This document shows, one piece after another, positions 49,036 to 60,974 of a stretch of 64,000 bases of DNA. The stretch's first letter is position 1. Each line of letters begins with the position of its first letter. This DNA comes from Azadirachta indica (lineage: Eukaryota > Streptophyta > Magnoliopsida > Sapindales > Meliaceae): assembly GCA_022749755.1 (NCBI GenBank), contig CM040450.1, positions 4,888,913 through 4,952,912 on the forward strand. The letters run 5' to 3'. The notes beneath the pieces are model-generated. The model did not search any database and was not told the DNA's origin. It worked only from the letters and a program-made list of their open reading frames with translations. Both the position numbers and the translations under genes were made by a program.

Positions 49036-52000
49036 TTACACGGACGATTCCTCGGTGGCGGCCGCCATTTCATGAGTGATTTTACCATCGTCGCCGGAAA
49101 CCATTTTTGACGCGCTACCCTCATTGCCACCAGCTGCATTATCAGCTTGTTGGATTACAAGTACAGATGCCAAAATGCCATGGTCTGATGAAACCAGAAT
49201 GTTTCCTACCGGCCCCAATCCTACATTTTCGGCTTGATGCTCTGAAAGTTTTGCTTCAACGAAGCATGGGAACCTTCCTTTTCCCACTACAATCAACTCA
49301 TAATTCCTGCTTTGCCCTATCATTAACAGTTCATCTTTTACGTTAACGCTTATCATCATCTTCTCTTCATACTCTATAGACCCATTCCAATTCCTCTTGA
49401 ACTCCTCCACCGCAACCTCATCTACCACCTCCTGCGCAACGGATAAGATGCCGCCACTATTCTCGGTGCATATATCTGACACTGCCCATTCGGCGGTGCT
49501 GGTCGTTTCTGCCCTGGCGTTTCCAATGAATCTTACAAGAGTCACCTTAACAACTGCGTTTTCCGCCATCCTCCTGCCTAATTCCAAAGCCTTCCGATCA
49601 TCTGGTCCCCCAAAGAATATAATGCATACCTTTTTCAGCACGTCAGCAGATGATTCTACCACCGTCCAATCAGACCCACAACCAAATCCACGGTCCACAA
49701 GCACAGCCACCGAGCAAGGTGCAGTCTGTAGCACCGTCAGATTGACGTCTCTCCAACCATGGCAAACACTATCTATTGCGTCTTCACCCACTCCTCTCCA
49801 TTTCTTGTGGAAGGGTAAGATGATCAATCCAATCCTCTTCCTCTCCGTTACATGAAAAATATCCTCATGGATAGTGGACAACGATGAAATGGCTGTCGAA
49901 TGGCGAATAGACACTTTGCCCAGTTGGCCATATGTCTTAAATGCAGCAAAGATTTGATCATGTGATATGCCTCGACGGAATCGATTTGTGAAGGGGAGAC
50001 CATTCTTTCGAGCTTTTTGAACCATAAGGATGGAGGAGGAGCGTTCGGTGAATTCAAGAAGGTGCATGACGTAAAGTTTCAGAGGCGACTTGTTGGTGGT
50101 CCGGAATAATTCGGCGAGATTGATGAGGGATGGCACATCTTCAGGACCGTGTATGCATGCCTGGATTCGAAATTCATCTCTGTTATTGGCATTAGGGCAG
50201 GATTGTCGATCTAATTGTCGTTTTGGTCGAGAATTTACTCGACGCAAGGGTTTGTAAATGGCCAGAACCGCTGGAGTCGTCATGAAAGTGGTGAAGAGGG
50301 CCATCAGGACCAAAATAGCGAACATCTCATCATTTAGAACCTGTTGATTACAGTCATTAATCATAATAATGTTTTTACCACTACCCTTAATATCTGTAGT
50401 TTGTAAATGTAACAAATAATTGAAACAATCAAATAAATTTATAGGTTTTACTATTCTAACAAGATAGTTTTTCAAAATTTTAATTATTATATTAAAATTT
50501 ACTAAGGAGTATAATAACATAGTGATTTTAACCTTAAAATGTTTATTTCTTGTTAATAGAATTAGAAGATAGAGAAATTTAAAACAATGATAAACTTTGT
50601 AGACTTGTTTGTTACTTTGGTAAACTATATACACAAATTTGATCTACTACAGCCACTAATGAAAACTTTCAGTTCGCTTTCTGGTATAAAAATGAATTTA
50701 GCCAACCAAAACGATATATGGCTGGGTTGGCAAGGCACCTCCTGCAGCAGCTTGAGCTGCATGGCTCGAGGTTTTTTCTTTCTTTTTTTTTTTCCCATAA
50801 AACTGGTGTTGTAAAAATAAAAACATAGTATTGTAAATTTCACATAAAATTTTTGATGGAAAAAACATAATATTAATAAAAAAGCATGGAAAAGTGTGTA
50901 CAATGTTTTAGTCTCCATAGTTAGCAAATTAATTTGATAAGCTCACTAATTATAAAAATATTCAAAAAAAAAATTCAATCTCTTAATTTGTAGTACTTTT
51001 TATTTGGATGAAAACATGTGATTTTATTGTTATATTCTTTTACTTAATCACTTTTTTCATTTAAATAAAAAGTACAAATTAACAGACTGAAATTTTTTTA
51101 AGTATTTTATTTTCTGTATAACTTATCAGATTAATTGACCAAATTATAGGGACTAAAATGTGGTTTACCCTGTAACTCTTAATGCCCATAATTAGATTGA
51201 CAGAGCGAATACAAAAAGAAGAGTAATATACTGGCCATTACAAAAAGCAGATTTCTACAATAACTTGTTTTAGTGAGGTCATGATTCATTTGCTGATGTT
51301 GATTCAACCTGCTCGTGAAAGTTTGAGATTTTTTGTTTGGTTAAATGAATAAACACAAATATGCATACAAGTATATTAAAATCATATTTTTTAATTTTAT
51401 AATTAATTTAATTTAATTTAAATTATTTTTATTTAAATTAAACTTAAAATTAACCAAAAGGATAAAAAAAAAAAAAACCAATTAAGCTCAAAATCAAATT
51501 AAGAACCAAGAACTAAGGACTGAAGTGTATAGCAATATTAGTCTTTGGTCTGGTTTTAAGTTGAGTAATTAATATGTCCAATTAAATATTAATGGTTGAT
51601 ATATAATTAATTCAAGTGAGTAATTATAAAGATTGATATCCTTGTGCTTTGAGCCAACTCCACAAAGCAAAAATAATACTAGGAAGTTAGAATTAGAAGT
51701 GATCATCACCTTCTTCTCTCTGCCAATGTTGAGAACAATGAGCTCCACCAAACCTTTGGTGTTCATCAAAACGGCAAGAGCTAAAGACTCCCTAACTGGA
51801 ATCATACATAATATTGCCATCACAAAAGTTCCCAAAATCTTGCCTGCACACGCCGTTGATATAACCATAAACAAAAGCCCCCACGCCTCAACGCCTCGGA
51901 TCTTAGCAACGTCAGTTTTTAACCCACTACACGCAAAGTAGAGCGGCAGAAGCAAACCTGATACAAAATCCTGAATCTTCTGCATCAATCTCACTGCAAA

Positions 52001-53024
52001 ATCTCCTCCTTTTGGAATCGTCAATCCAAATACAAAAGCACCAAATATTGAATGGATTCCTATAAAATCAGTCACCAATCCAGATAACATTACTCCGGCT
52101 AATGTTAGACAGATATAAACATCGTCAACTAGGTGGTGCTCGGAAGAACACTGTCGCGAAACCCAGCTCATAATCGGACGGACAACCGATAGCATGAAAG
52201 CAATGAAGGTAACACCTGAAATGAGAACCCATATAGAGATTAATGAGCTACTTTTATGAGCCTCGCCATTGCCAGCAACGGCGACGGCTAGGGCTAACAG
52301 GATCCATGCAGCGACGTCGTTAAAGGCTGCAGCCGCCATAGCCGTCTGACCAACTGGGGTAGTTAGGAGTTTAAGGTCTGCTAAAATGCGAGCGAGTACA
52401 GGAAAAGCTGTTATGGAAAGAGCCACGCCTACGAAGACGACGAATTGGAAGTAGCCAACTTTGTTCTCTCCATTAACGGCATTTCTAAGAAATAAGGAGA
52501 CTCCAGCTCCAAAGAGGAAGGGGAGTGTAATTCCAGCAAGTGCTATTTTAAAAGCACTTTTGCCATTCTTACGGATTGTGCTTAAATCAAGTTCAAGGCC
52601 AACAAGGAAAAGGAAAAAGAGAAGACCAATGCTTGCTACTGATTCGAGTATGGGAGTGCTCCACGAAGGAAAAACAAGGTGCAAGAACTCTTTATTTCTT
52701 CCCAGAGCAGATGGTCCCAGCACAATTCCACCCTGAACAACAAATATATATATATAAATATATAAAAGCTAGAAAATTAATACGACTACTTTAATTTTCC
52801 GAGAAAATTTACAGTAATGAATGGAATTGAATGAAACTCACAATAATTTCAGCAATCACTTTGGGTTGTCGCAGGGGTTTAATAAGAAAGGCAAGAAAGT
52901 GGCTGGTGAATAAAACTAAAATGGTTTGCACTATTAGTAATGGGAAGGCGTAGTTGAGAGGATTATCGCCTTGCCAGGCTCCATCTGACGAGGTTCCGAT
53001 GTTGGTTATGTTGAGAGGAGCCAT
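49036..53024 (-). CDS. cation/H+ antiporter of the CHX family (CHX20-like), 836 aa
   Basis: Three exons in transcription order: 53024-52842, 52732-51710 and 50340-49036. Introns are GT..AG and the joined frame gives 836 residues, close to Arabidopsis CHX20. Residues 1-61 include WQGDNPLNYAFPLL and the first membrane helix ending KPLRQPKVIAEII. Exon 2 carries most of the roughly 11-12 helices of the CPA2 Na+/H+ exchanger domain, starting GGIVLGPSALGRN, with the conserved Asn-Asp pair (AAFNDVAAW, Asn199-Asp200) needed for cation/proton exchange, and MNTKGLVELIVLNIG. Exon 3 encodes the last helix (EMFAILVLMALFTTF) and the about 400-residue cytosolic tail with USP-like folds. CHX proteins move K+ against H+ across endomembranes. 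CHX20 acts in guard cells in stomatal opening. An in-frame upstream ATG (53048) would add eight residues. The ATG at 53024 fits the family start. Confidence 0.95.
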
Positions 53025-53048
53025 ATGACTACTCTCAATGATATGCAA

Positions 53049-54847
53049 AAGTAATGAGATGTAGCACTGGATCCTAGGATCGGGTTTTCTTTTGTTTTTC
53101 CTAAGTGAGTTATAACTTTATGCAAGTGTTGTCCGGGTTTTATAGAGCAAGTTAAGATGTAGATCAACCTTTTTTTTTTTTTTGGGTTGGAGTCCACTTT
53201 GATTTGGTGGACATATTTCTTCGGAGGCATTATCTAACTCATTATTAGTTTAAACCCTAATAAAGATCTATCTAATAACCATAACCATGTTTTTTCAATC
53301 ATTTTGGGTGGCAATTATTTCATGAAAGTATGAAAGTCAAACTCCCGATTGTGGATCGATGTGACAATAATTTGAACCAATAAGATACGAGATAATTGTT
53401 ACTCTACCATGCTGGATTTCCAAGTCTTTTGAATTTAATTAATTCAATGATTTTTTTATAGTTCTCCGAAAATTTCGTATGATTAAGGTTACGAAGTTCA
53501 TACTAATATCATTTAATAAAATCTCAACATGTTAAATATTAGTGCAAAATAAAATTTATTTATTAAAAATTAATGTTTATTAAATATTTTTTTTTAATTT
53601 TATTTTAAAAATTAAGTAAAAGTTAATTAATTAATAGTACTAAATTTCCGTACATACCTTCAATTATTTAGGATTGTTTTTTAAGATATAGTTTAATTAA
53701 TTTAGTTTTTTGTTATAAAAATAAGAAATATAAAGATTAGTTTCTTCAAACATTTCAAATAAATGTGATTCTTAAAAGTACGTATTAAAATATGATGATA
53801 AATGTGTTTTGGAAACTATTTTGTTAAAAGTTTTTTGTGAATAAAATCTAGTAAAATAAAACATAATTAAATTAAAGACTTAAAAAAAAGGTATAACGCA
53901 CATATATTTAATATAGCAAAAATTATACTCCTAATTAATTATAACTTTATTCTAATCTGATAAATATACCCCATATCAACTTAATTGACGATACCTTAAT
54001 CGATCCTTTTTTTTTTCCGCTTGTAGTCTAAAATTGATATTCCAATATATTGAGGGAAGATTATATATATTTCATTAAAATGCTTTGCATATATACAGTG
54101 ATCAGTCATGCATATATATATATATATATATAAATATATATAGGTGATAAGAGTTAATCATATATAGTGAATATTCAAATGGTTAATTCCTTTTCGACTT
54201 GATTTTTAACGTTGATAGCGTGGAATTTACAGGCTATAATATTCTTCTTCTTGGGGACATTAAATGAAGGAAAAAAATTCAATCAAAGGCCTGCAAGGGC
54301 GTGCATCCCTTTTTCGTTGACGCAATGAACGCATATTCATTAGCGTCACAAAGCAACATAAGCGACTAACTGATCACGTCTCAAAGTACTATTGCCACCT
54401 ATTGAGACAAGTGGCAATTGAGAGAGAAGAATTAATAACGCACGGCTCATTTGTGCTCCACATCCATCCACCCAAAATGGACAATATTGCTTACGAAAGA
54501 TCCAGAAACATGCGCTGGAGTTTTGGTTTTGCATATCGATCTCGCATGTGACACTACGGCTAGTAGGGCAGTAACCATTTGGTAAGTTCGGAACTCAGAC
54601 GCCTGATGAGTATTAGAAAAAGTTTAGGGAGACAACAAAGTATTAGACTTAAAAGGAGGGCACGTATCAGGCATTCAACAATTTAATAATATTTAAACGT
54701 ACGTTTTCTCCACCATACAAAATAAAATAGGCTATATGTGTGTATGGATATACAAAAGTCGATCGTCAATGATTCTTGTCAATAAATTAAATTAAATTAA
54801 ATAACTAATTAATGTACTACGATTTGCACCATGCATGAACTCTTACT

Positions 54848-54887
<40 letters not shown>

Positions 54888-57412
54888 TAGTACTTGTAAG
54901 TTGTGGGGTTAGGTTCAAATAATTAAAGTAGCACTATTCTGTAAATGGCCGGGGAGTATGAACAGGCTAGCTAGCTAGGTGCGAGATAAATGACCTCAAT
55001 AATTAAGCCAGCCTTTGTTAGTTCAGCATCAGTGAAGCTTTTGTCGGCCAACTTGGTGATGTTGAACTTTAATTAATTTGCTGCCATCTCTATCTCCATT
55101 ACGGCCATTTAATTTTTGGTTTCAATTATATATGTCTTCCGGATGTGTATATATGTGTTTCTCTCTTCATGTTATATATTTCTCTAACTTTTCTTAATTA
55201 TTTTGGTTTTATGATCATATTAAGATTGACGAGTGCTTTAGAGACACTATGTGAGCAGACTTTTGGAGCCAAGAGATAATATATATTGCGTTGAATATTC
55301 TTGCTGCTGTCATGATATATATATATATATATATATATTGTGGTCACTCCGATCCTGAAATTTCTGGGACAGCCTGATGAGGTGGTGGACCTCTTAGTGT
55401 ACTTGGACAATTTTGGTTCATCCAAGGCCATTTCATTTATCAGAGCCAGCACAATACACTACTAGTGTTAACAATGATTCCTTTAGTGGGTTAAATCGGT
55501 TGACAAATATTTGGCCAGATTTCGGTACAGTGAGTGCAGTTGTTGCTTTGGACCGACGTTGTGGACGCCCTGTTGGGTTGCCCTTTTGACTTAGGATGGT
55601 TCCTGCTCAGATTCTCTGCCGCCTCCAATCCCCGCGTCCTAACATGGTGTATATGTCGCTTCGATCCACCGATCGTCTTTCTAATTAATTCTTCTCAAAA
55701 TTTGCTCCGTCTCCCTAATTTGCTTTGCGGAGACAGTTCTGCAAATTGGTATTACAGTACAGAATTAATACTGCTACCGAGGGTATTTGAAAGTAAGATG
55801 CCACTGGTATATATGTACTCTAATGCGTTATTCATAAATAAGATTAATGCATATTCAGACTCACGGCCTTCAACAAATTTCTCTTTGATTTATTTTGCAG
55901 TAGCAAGCAGTATTAATAATGGATACACAATTGGTAAGTATTTTAGATAGAAAATATTAAATTAAATGATTTTTATTTTTTAAAAATAATTAATTTATCT
56001 TTCTATTATTATTTGAAAACAAAAATTAATTAATTCAATGGGGGTGGTGTTGCCTAAATTGTTCTGGTCACAATCATGGCCGACCGCAAACGACTGACTG
56101 AGGTTCATTTAATTTAAGATCACTCACTATATATAAATATTATTTATTAATCATTGAGTTACCATTTTTCAGTAAATAGGGATCAAACAAAATTTGCGGC
56201 TATCCCTATCATGCAACACTGTCCTCAGAGAGTGGTGATTAAAGATAAAACTACTTTCATCATTATGCATAAGTCCTTATCATGAAACAACGACCTTGTA
56301 TAATTATCACTAAAAACATAATATAAATCTGATTAAACAAAAAACATATTTGCACGGTTGGATAGATCGGTAGACAGGTATTTCAATGCTGGGAAACAGC
56401 TACTGCTACGACGACGGAGAAAACATACATATTTTTATTTGTTAATGTTTAATTAAAATAATCTTAATACGATTTTAAATATTAAAACATAAATTTAAAC
56501 TAACACACATAAATTTAATCATACACTACCCCAACTATATATAATATTTGTGTAATACAATACAATATATATAATATTTTAATAGAGTTCGTTAAGTTAA
56601 ACGCTAACATAAAGATCTATCGATTCTTCGAGATTGTAAGTGTAAATTTTAGACAATTAGGTAGTTGATAAATGTATCTTTCCAAAATAATGTTACATAC
56701 TTCAATTTTTTTTTTTTACTTTAAATGATGTGATATAATATCAAAGGATATTGAAATAGGGCATGAATAATTTAAAAATTATAAAAATTATAAAAATGAT
56801 CTATTATATAGATATCATATCATAAACCATATTATTCAAAATAAAAAATTAAAATACGATTTAAAAATTTAGCATTGTTTATATTTTAAACAAGCACCAT
56901 TAGGAATAATATATTGACTTAAACCTCATTATCCTACATCTCACTAGAGATGGCAACAAGTCAGGACAAGTGGGGAGCTCAATTTTCAGTTTCGTTCTCA
57001 ATTTGCATAAATTAGGGATAGGTCGAGAATGTCCCGTATTGACCACATTCAACATCACATTTAAAAATAAAAATTTGAAGTCAAGACTTAACTATAATCA
57101 ATTATCTTACACTGCACTACCTTCACTTATTTGTTAAATTGTGTAAGTAAAATATATTTAACAAATCATATGTATTCAACTTATATTATTAAAAATATTA
57201 TTTTTAAACTATTAGATTATGGATTTATATTGTCCATCGGCCAAAATCTGAGTTAAAAAGTAATATAATAATATTTTAAATAAAAATTTAGTTTATTGTA
57301 CATAAATTATATCTGCAATATACCAAAATATAAGAATATATACACATTCAACTACACTTCTCCCTTCAATATTTCTTTTTCTCTTTAACTTCATTTTTTG
57401 GTCTTTTCTTTT
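53049..57412. other. gene-poor intergenic DNA
   Basis: Upstream region of the CHX gene followed by AT-rich DNA. It holds (AT)n runs at about 54114-54152, 54854-54883 and 55313-55338. A GC-richer island at about 55200-55700 has coding-like composition on the minus strand (ALDEPKLSKYTKRST, SSGCPRNFRIG) but no family I recognise and no continuous gene. Confidence 0.45.
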
Positions 57413-58675
57413 GGGAAAAATTTTGAAAACAACCCTATTTTTTGACCTAATTGACATAGACAGTTATCTGAAAATTTTTTCATTTACCAAACTAGCCAAC
57501 ATTCATTTTTTGGACAGTTTTGCCTAAATTAGCCACCTTCATTTTTCTTTTTCTCATATTACAAAACCCTAACTTCTGTCCTAAAGTCTCTCTACTTGAT
57601 CGATGGTAATGGATATATGATTTATGATGCTTGTAATATGAATGAGAAAATTTAGTATATTTTGAGATAAATTTTGTGACGAAATCATTGAATGCTTGTT
57701 TTTGAATTATTTTATCAAAAAATGCATTGATTTGTGGTGAAATTGTTATATTTTATTTTTAATCTTTATTGGGTATTTATAATGTAAATGTATTTGAGAG
57801 AAATTTGACTAAAATATGAAAACAAAAATTGTCAATATATGGCCAAAATATGAAAAGTTTGAAGAAAATTTCATGCCTTTTTCTTAAGGCCTTAAATTTG
57901 ACCCCAAATGTGGCAATTTTGGGCACTTAAAAGTCGCACTTTTGGGCTTTCAAAAGATGCGTACAAAATATACAACATGATATTATTAAAATAATTTACA
58001 GATATCCCTCACTTTGGAGGGGCATTTGTAGATTTTCTAGGAATATTTGTAAGGTGCCCATTTGGTTTCCTTTTTGAGTGTTTGAAAATGACATCCTAAT
58101 TTCTGTATGAAAATGACATAAAATGTACTTTGAAAATTTTTTTTTGGTCACATTCTGATCTCTCTTTTTTTTTTTTTATATATATTTTGGTTAGATTTTC
58201 ACTAAATACATCCATATTATCAATATTCAACGAAAATCAAAGCCAAAACATGTCAATTTCATCCCAAATCAATGTATTTTTTCTAAAATAACCCAAAAAT
58301 ATAAATTTAATGATTTTATCACACAATTTATTCCAAAATATATTCTAAATTTTCTCATTCATGTTATAATTATCATAAATTATATATCCACTTTATTTCA
58401 CATCTTTAACCTATTTTTACTATCTTTTCATCGTTGATGTCGTCATCTTGCTCAAGTAGAGAGATTTTGGGTGGAAAATTAGGATTTTGTAAAATATAGT
58501 TAAAGTAAAGAAGAGAAAGATTAAAATTTTTTTGTCAAAATGTTAAAAAAATTAAGATGGTTAGTGAGAACAAAACTATCTGAAAAATGGACATTAGACT
58601 GAATTGGTAAAAAAATTTTCAAGTGGTTGTTTATATCAACTGGGTTCAAAATAGGGTTATTTTCAAAAATGTCTG
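57413..58675. mobile_element. non-autonomous foldback element with very long inverted repeats
   Basis: The left arm (57413 to about 57810) and the right arm (about 58189 to 58675) are imperfect reverse complements. Outer words GAAAACAACCCTATTTT and GAAAATAACCCTATTTT match. So do inner words TCTCTACTTGA / CAAGTAGAGAGA, ATGAATGAGAAAATTTAG on both, and CATTGATTTG(T/G)G(G/A)TGAAATTG. The arms make up about 70 percent of the 1.26 kb element and enclose a core of about 380 bp with no coding capacity. Flanking 9-mers (TTTTCTTTT and TTATTTTTT) agree at 7 of 9 positions but are low complexity. Long arms and a short core fit a MULE-derived foldback or MITE-like element. A full-length transcript would form a long hairpin. 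Confidence 0.78.
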
Positions 58676-60974
58676 TTATTTTTTAGATAATTAATTTTCT
58701 TTATTTAGGAGATACATATTTTTTTCTTGTTAAAGTAAAATTTGATAATAAAATTGGGTGAAAACTTTAAAGAACACAATTTTTTTTTTATTAAAAACAA
58801 TCAGTTATAATAATTTATAAATTTATTTTTTGTTATTTATATTTTGAATGGGTGTATTTGTTTAGAAGTTTAAATAAATAAAATATTATTTTCTTGATTA
58901 TTTTCGTTAATGAAATATAATCAATATTAAAAAAATTATATAATTTTAGTTTATTTGGATCGGTTAGATTAAAAATTTATTCAGTAAATTTTAAATTCTA
59001 TTCTACAAAGGATTAGGTTGGATTGAAAAAATTTCAATTTACCAAGTTATGAATCAAATCTGAATTTGATCAAATCCTCCCGATCCAATCCACCAAAATA
59101 GCCCTAACTAGAAACTTTTATCATATACTTCTTGAGATAGAAGTACCAAGCTTCTTACCATGGCTATTAGTCCCAGGCCCAAGACTAATAGCCATTTAGG
59201 AAAATGTGATTAAAACTTGAATTCTTAGCTTTAAATATAATTATGTCTTTGTATGAATGCTGATCTGTGTATTTTATTCTTAGTTTTAAATACAATTATA
59301 TAATATTGCAATTATCAGCGTGTGTATTGATTACATTACAGTATAGTTGAATTCTTAGTTTTAAATATAATAATGCAATATTGCTCAACTTAAGCCTGTG
59401 TATTGATTGCTCCATCTGATAGTACGTGGTTATGAATGGATCAAATGAGCTTAATAATGCTTTGCATTGACAGAAAATTAGGTGTTGAATTTCTTTGAAA
59501 GCTATTTTCAGATACATTAAAGATTTGTTTGTATTTTATACGGTTTATTGTGAATTTTGAATGTTAGTAATGATCAGTTTCTTATTGCTTAATAGGACAA
59601 TTTGCTGTTCAAAGTGTTAATGTTAGAATATATACTAAAACTTAGCACCAAGATAGCTCCATTTATCAGCAATTCTGTGTTAACTCATCAAGTACTTTAT
59701 AGCAACCTGCCCATGTAACATTCTTCAATTTCTCACTCACAAAATATATTTTTATTATTATATTTCATGACTCAATTAGAAGCCATTCCGGAGTAAGTTA
59801 AATTTAACTATAAGAATTTTTTTAAATAATTAAGATAAAGTAGTATTTTCAAGAATACACTCAGAAAATCTAATAGGTGTTGAATTTCTAGAAGCATTTT
59901 TAATTAATATGTGTTTGGTAAGAATAGTGATATTTTTTTAGAAATAATTAATGGCACATAACGGAAGCATATTCCATTACAACCATAACCCAAAAATACT
60001 AGTTACCTCAAAATTATCCCATACTATCAGTTCACTTAGTTTATGAGTAATAAATAATCAATCGTTATCTAATTAATTGAATTATTTTTGAAGGGTAAAA
60101 TTTAGGATCATTGCACGAAAATATATAAATTATTATGTTCCAAATTTTACTTATGGAGTTGTAAAACGTAATGAAAAATATAAATTAAAATTATGGACAT
60201 AAGTAAATATTAAAGCAAATTAATGAAATACAAAGATATTAAAGCAATCACCTTACAAATTAGAATAAAAAGTATATATACCAAATTAATTAAATATAAG
60301 ATATTAAAGCAATTATCTTACAAACTAGAAGATAAGCTTGAATAGTCAAGTCAAACACATGGGCATTGAATATAATTTAAAATAAGAAAAAGTAGTCTTT
60401 ATCTACTATTTCCTTTAAGCACGTTTTGTGTTAGTTATGCAATTTTTGTCTCCTTACTATACTTTATGTTATTAGCTATATGCTTGACATTACATGAAAA
60501 AACCTTTAGACCCGTTTAAGAAACATTACTTGATATGTTCTCTTAATTGTTACTGCATGTGGCAAATGAGATTATATATCAAGTATTGTTTCTTAAATTG
60601 TTTAGATTTGGATAGTTTGAGAATATGTAATTCCATATCGGGAATGGTTAGTTCCTTGACTATTCCATTGATAGAAATTCTGGAGCTATCTCCTTTTTGT
60701 TCTCTGGGTGCATACAAGGTTTACGAACTTATGTTTTGTACATATTCGTAAATCTTGGTCGTGTACCTGGGGAACTAAAGGGAGATACTGCCAAAATTTC
60801 TTCACATTGGAACATCATATAGAACTACGATATTTGATATGGAATATATATTCTTGAATGGGATAGAGCCCTACCTTTTCAGGATGGAAAATGAGATAGA
60901 TTTTATGTTGCATATCTTGAACTTGTAGAATTTTGTTGAAATGATGACCAAACTATATTGTCAAGAAGTTATCA
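58676..60974. other. AT-rich intergenic DNA
   Basis: No gene supported. It contains the 13-bp palindrome at 59160-59195 and three loose copies of a CTTAG(C/T)TTTAAATA(T/C)AAT unit at about 59225, 59279 and 59353. A CACTA-type terminus for the downstream transposon was looked for and not found. Confidence 0.45.
59160..59195. repeat. perfect 13-bp inverted repeat (hairpin)
   Basis: ATGGCTATTAGTC, a 10-base loop (CCAGGCCCAA), then GACTAATAGCCAT. The stem has no mismatch. No U-tract follows, so it is not an evident terminator. Confidence 0.85.

Noticed and set aside
53024..53048. Upstream ATG of the CHX gene at 53048 as the start
   Set aside because: It is in frame but adds eight residues (MHIIESSH) absent from the CHX20 start as I know it. 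The downstream ATG gives the family N-terminus. It remains possible.
54380..54425. Possible microRNA-like hairpin (ATTGCCAC ... GTGGCAAT)
   Set aside because: The stem is only about 8 bp, far shorter than a plant miRNA precursor needs.
55534..55950. 138-codon plus-strand open frame
   Set aside because: No recognisable domain, hydrophobic and irregular composition, and it overlaps the coding-like island on the other strand.
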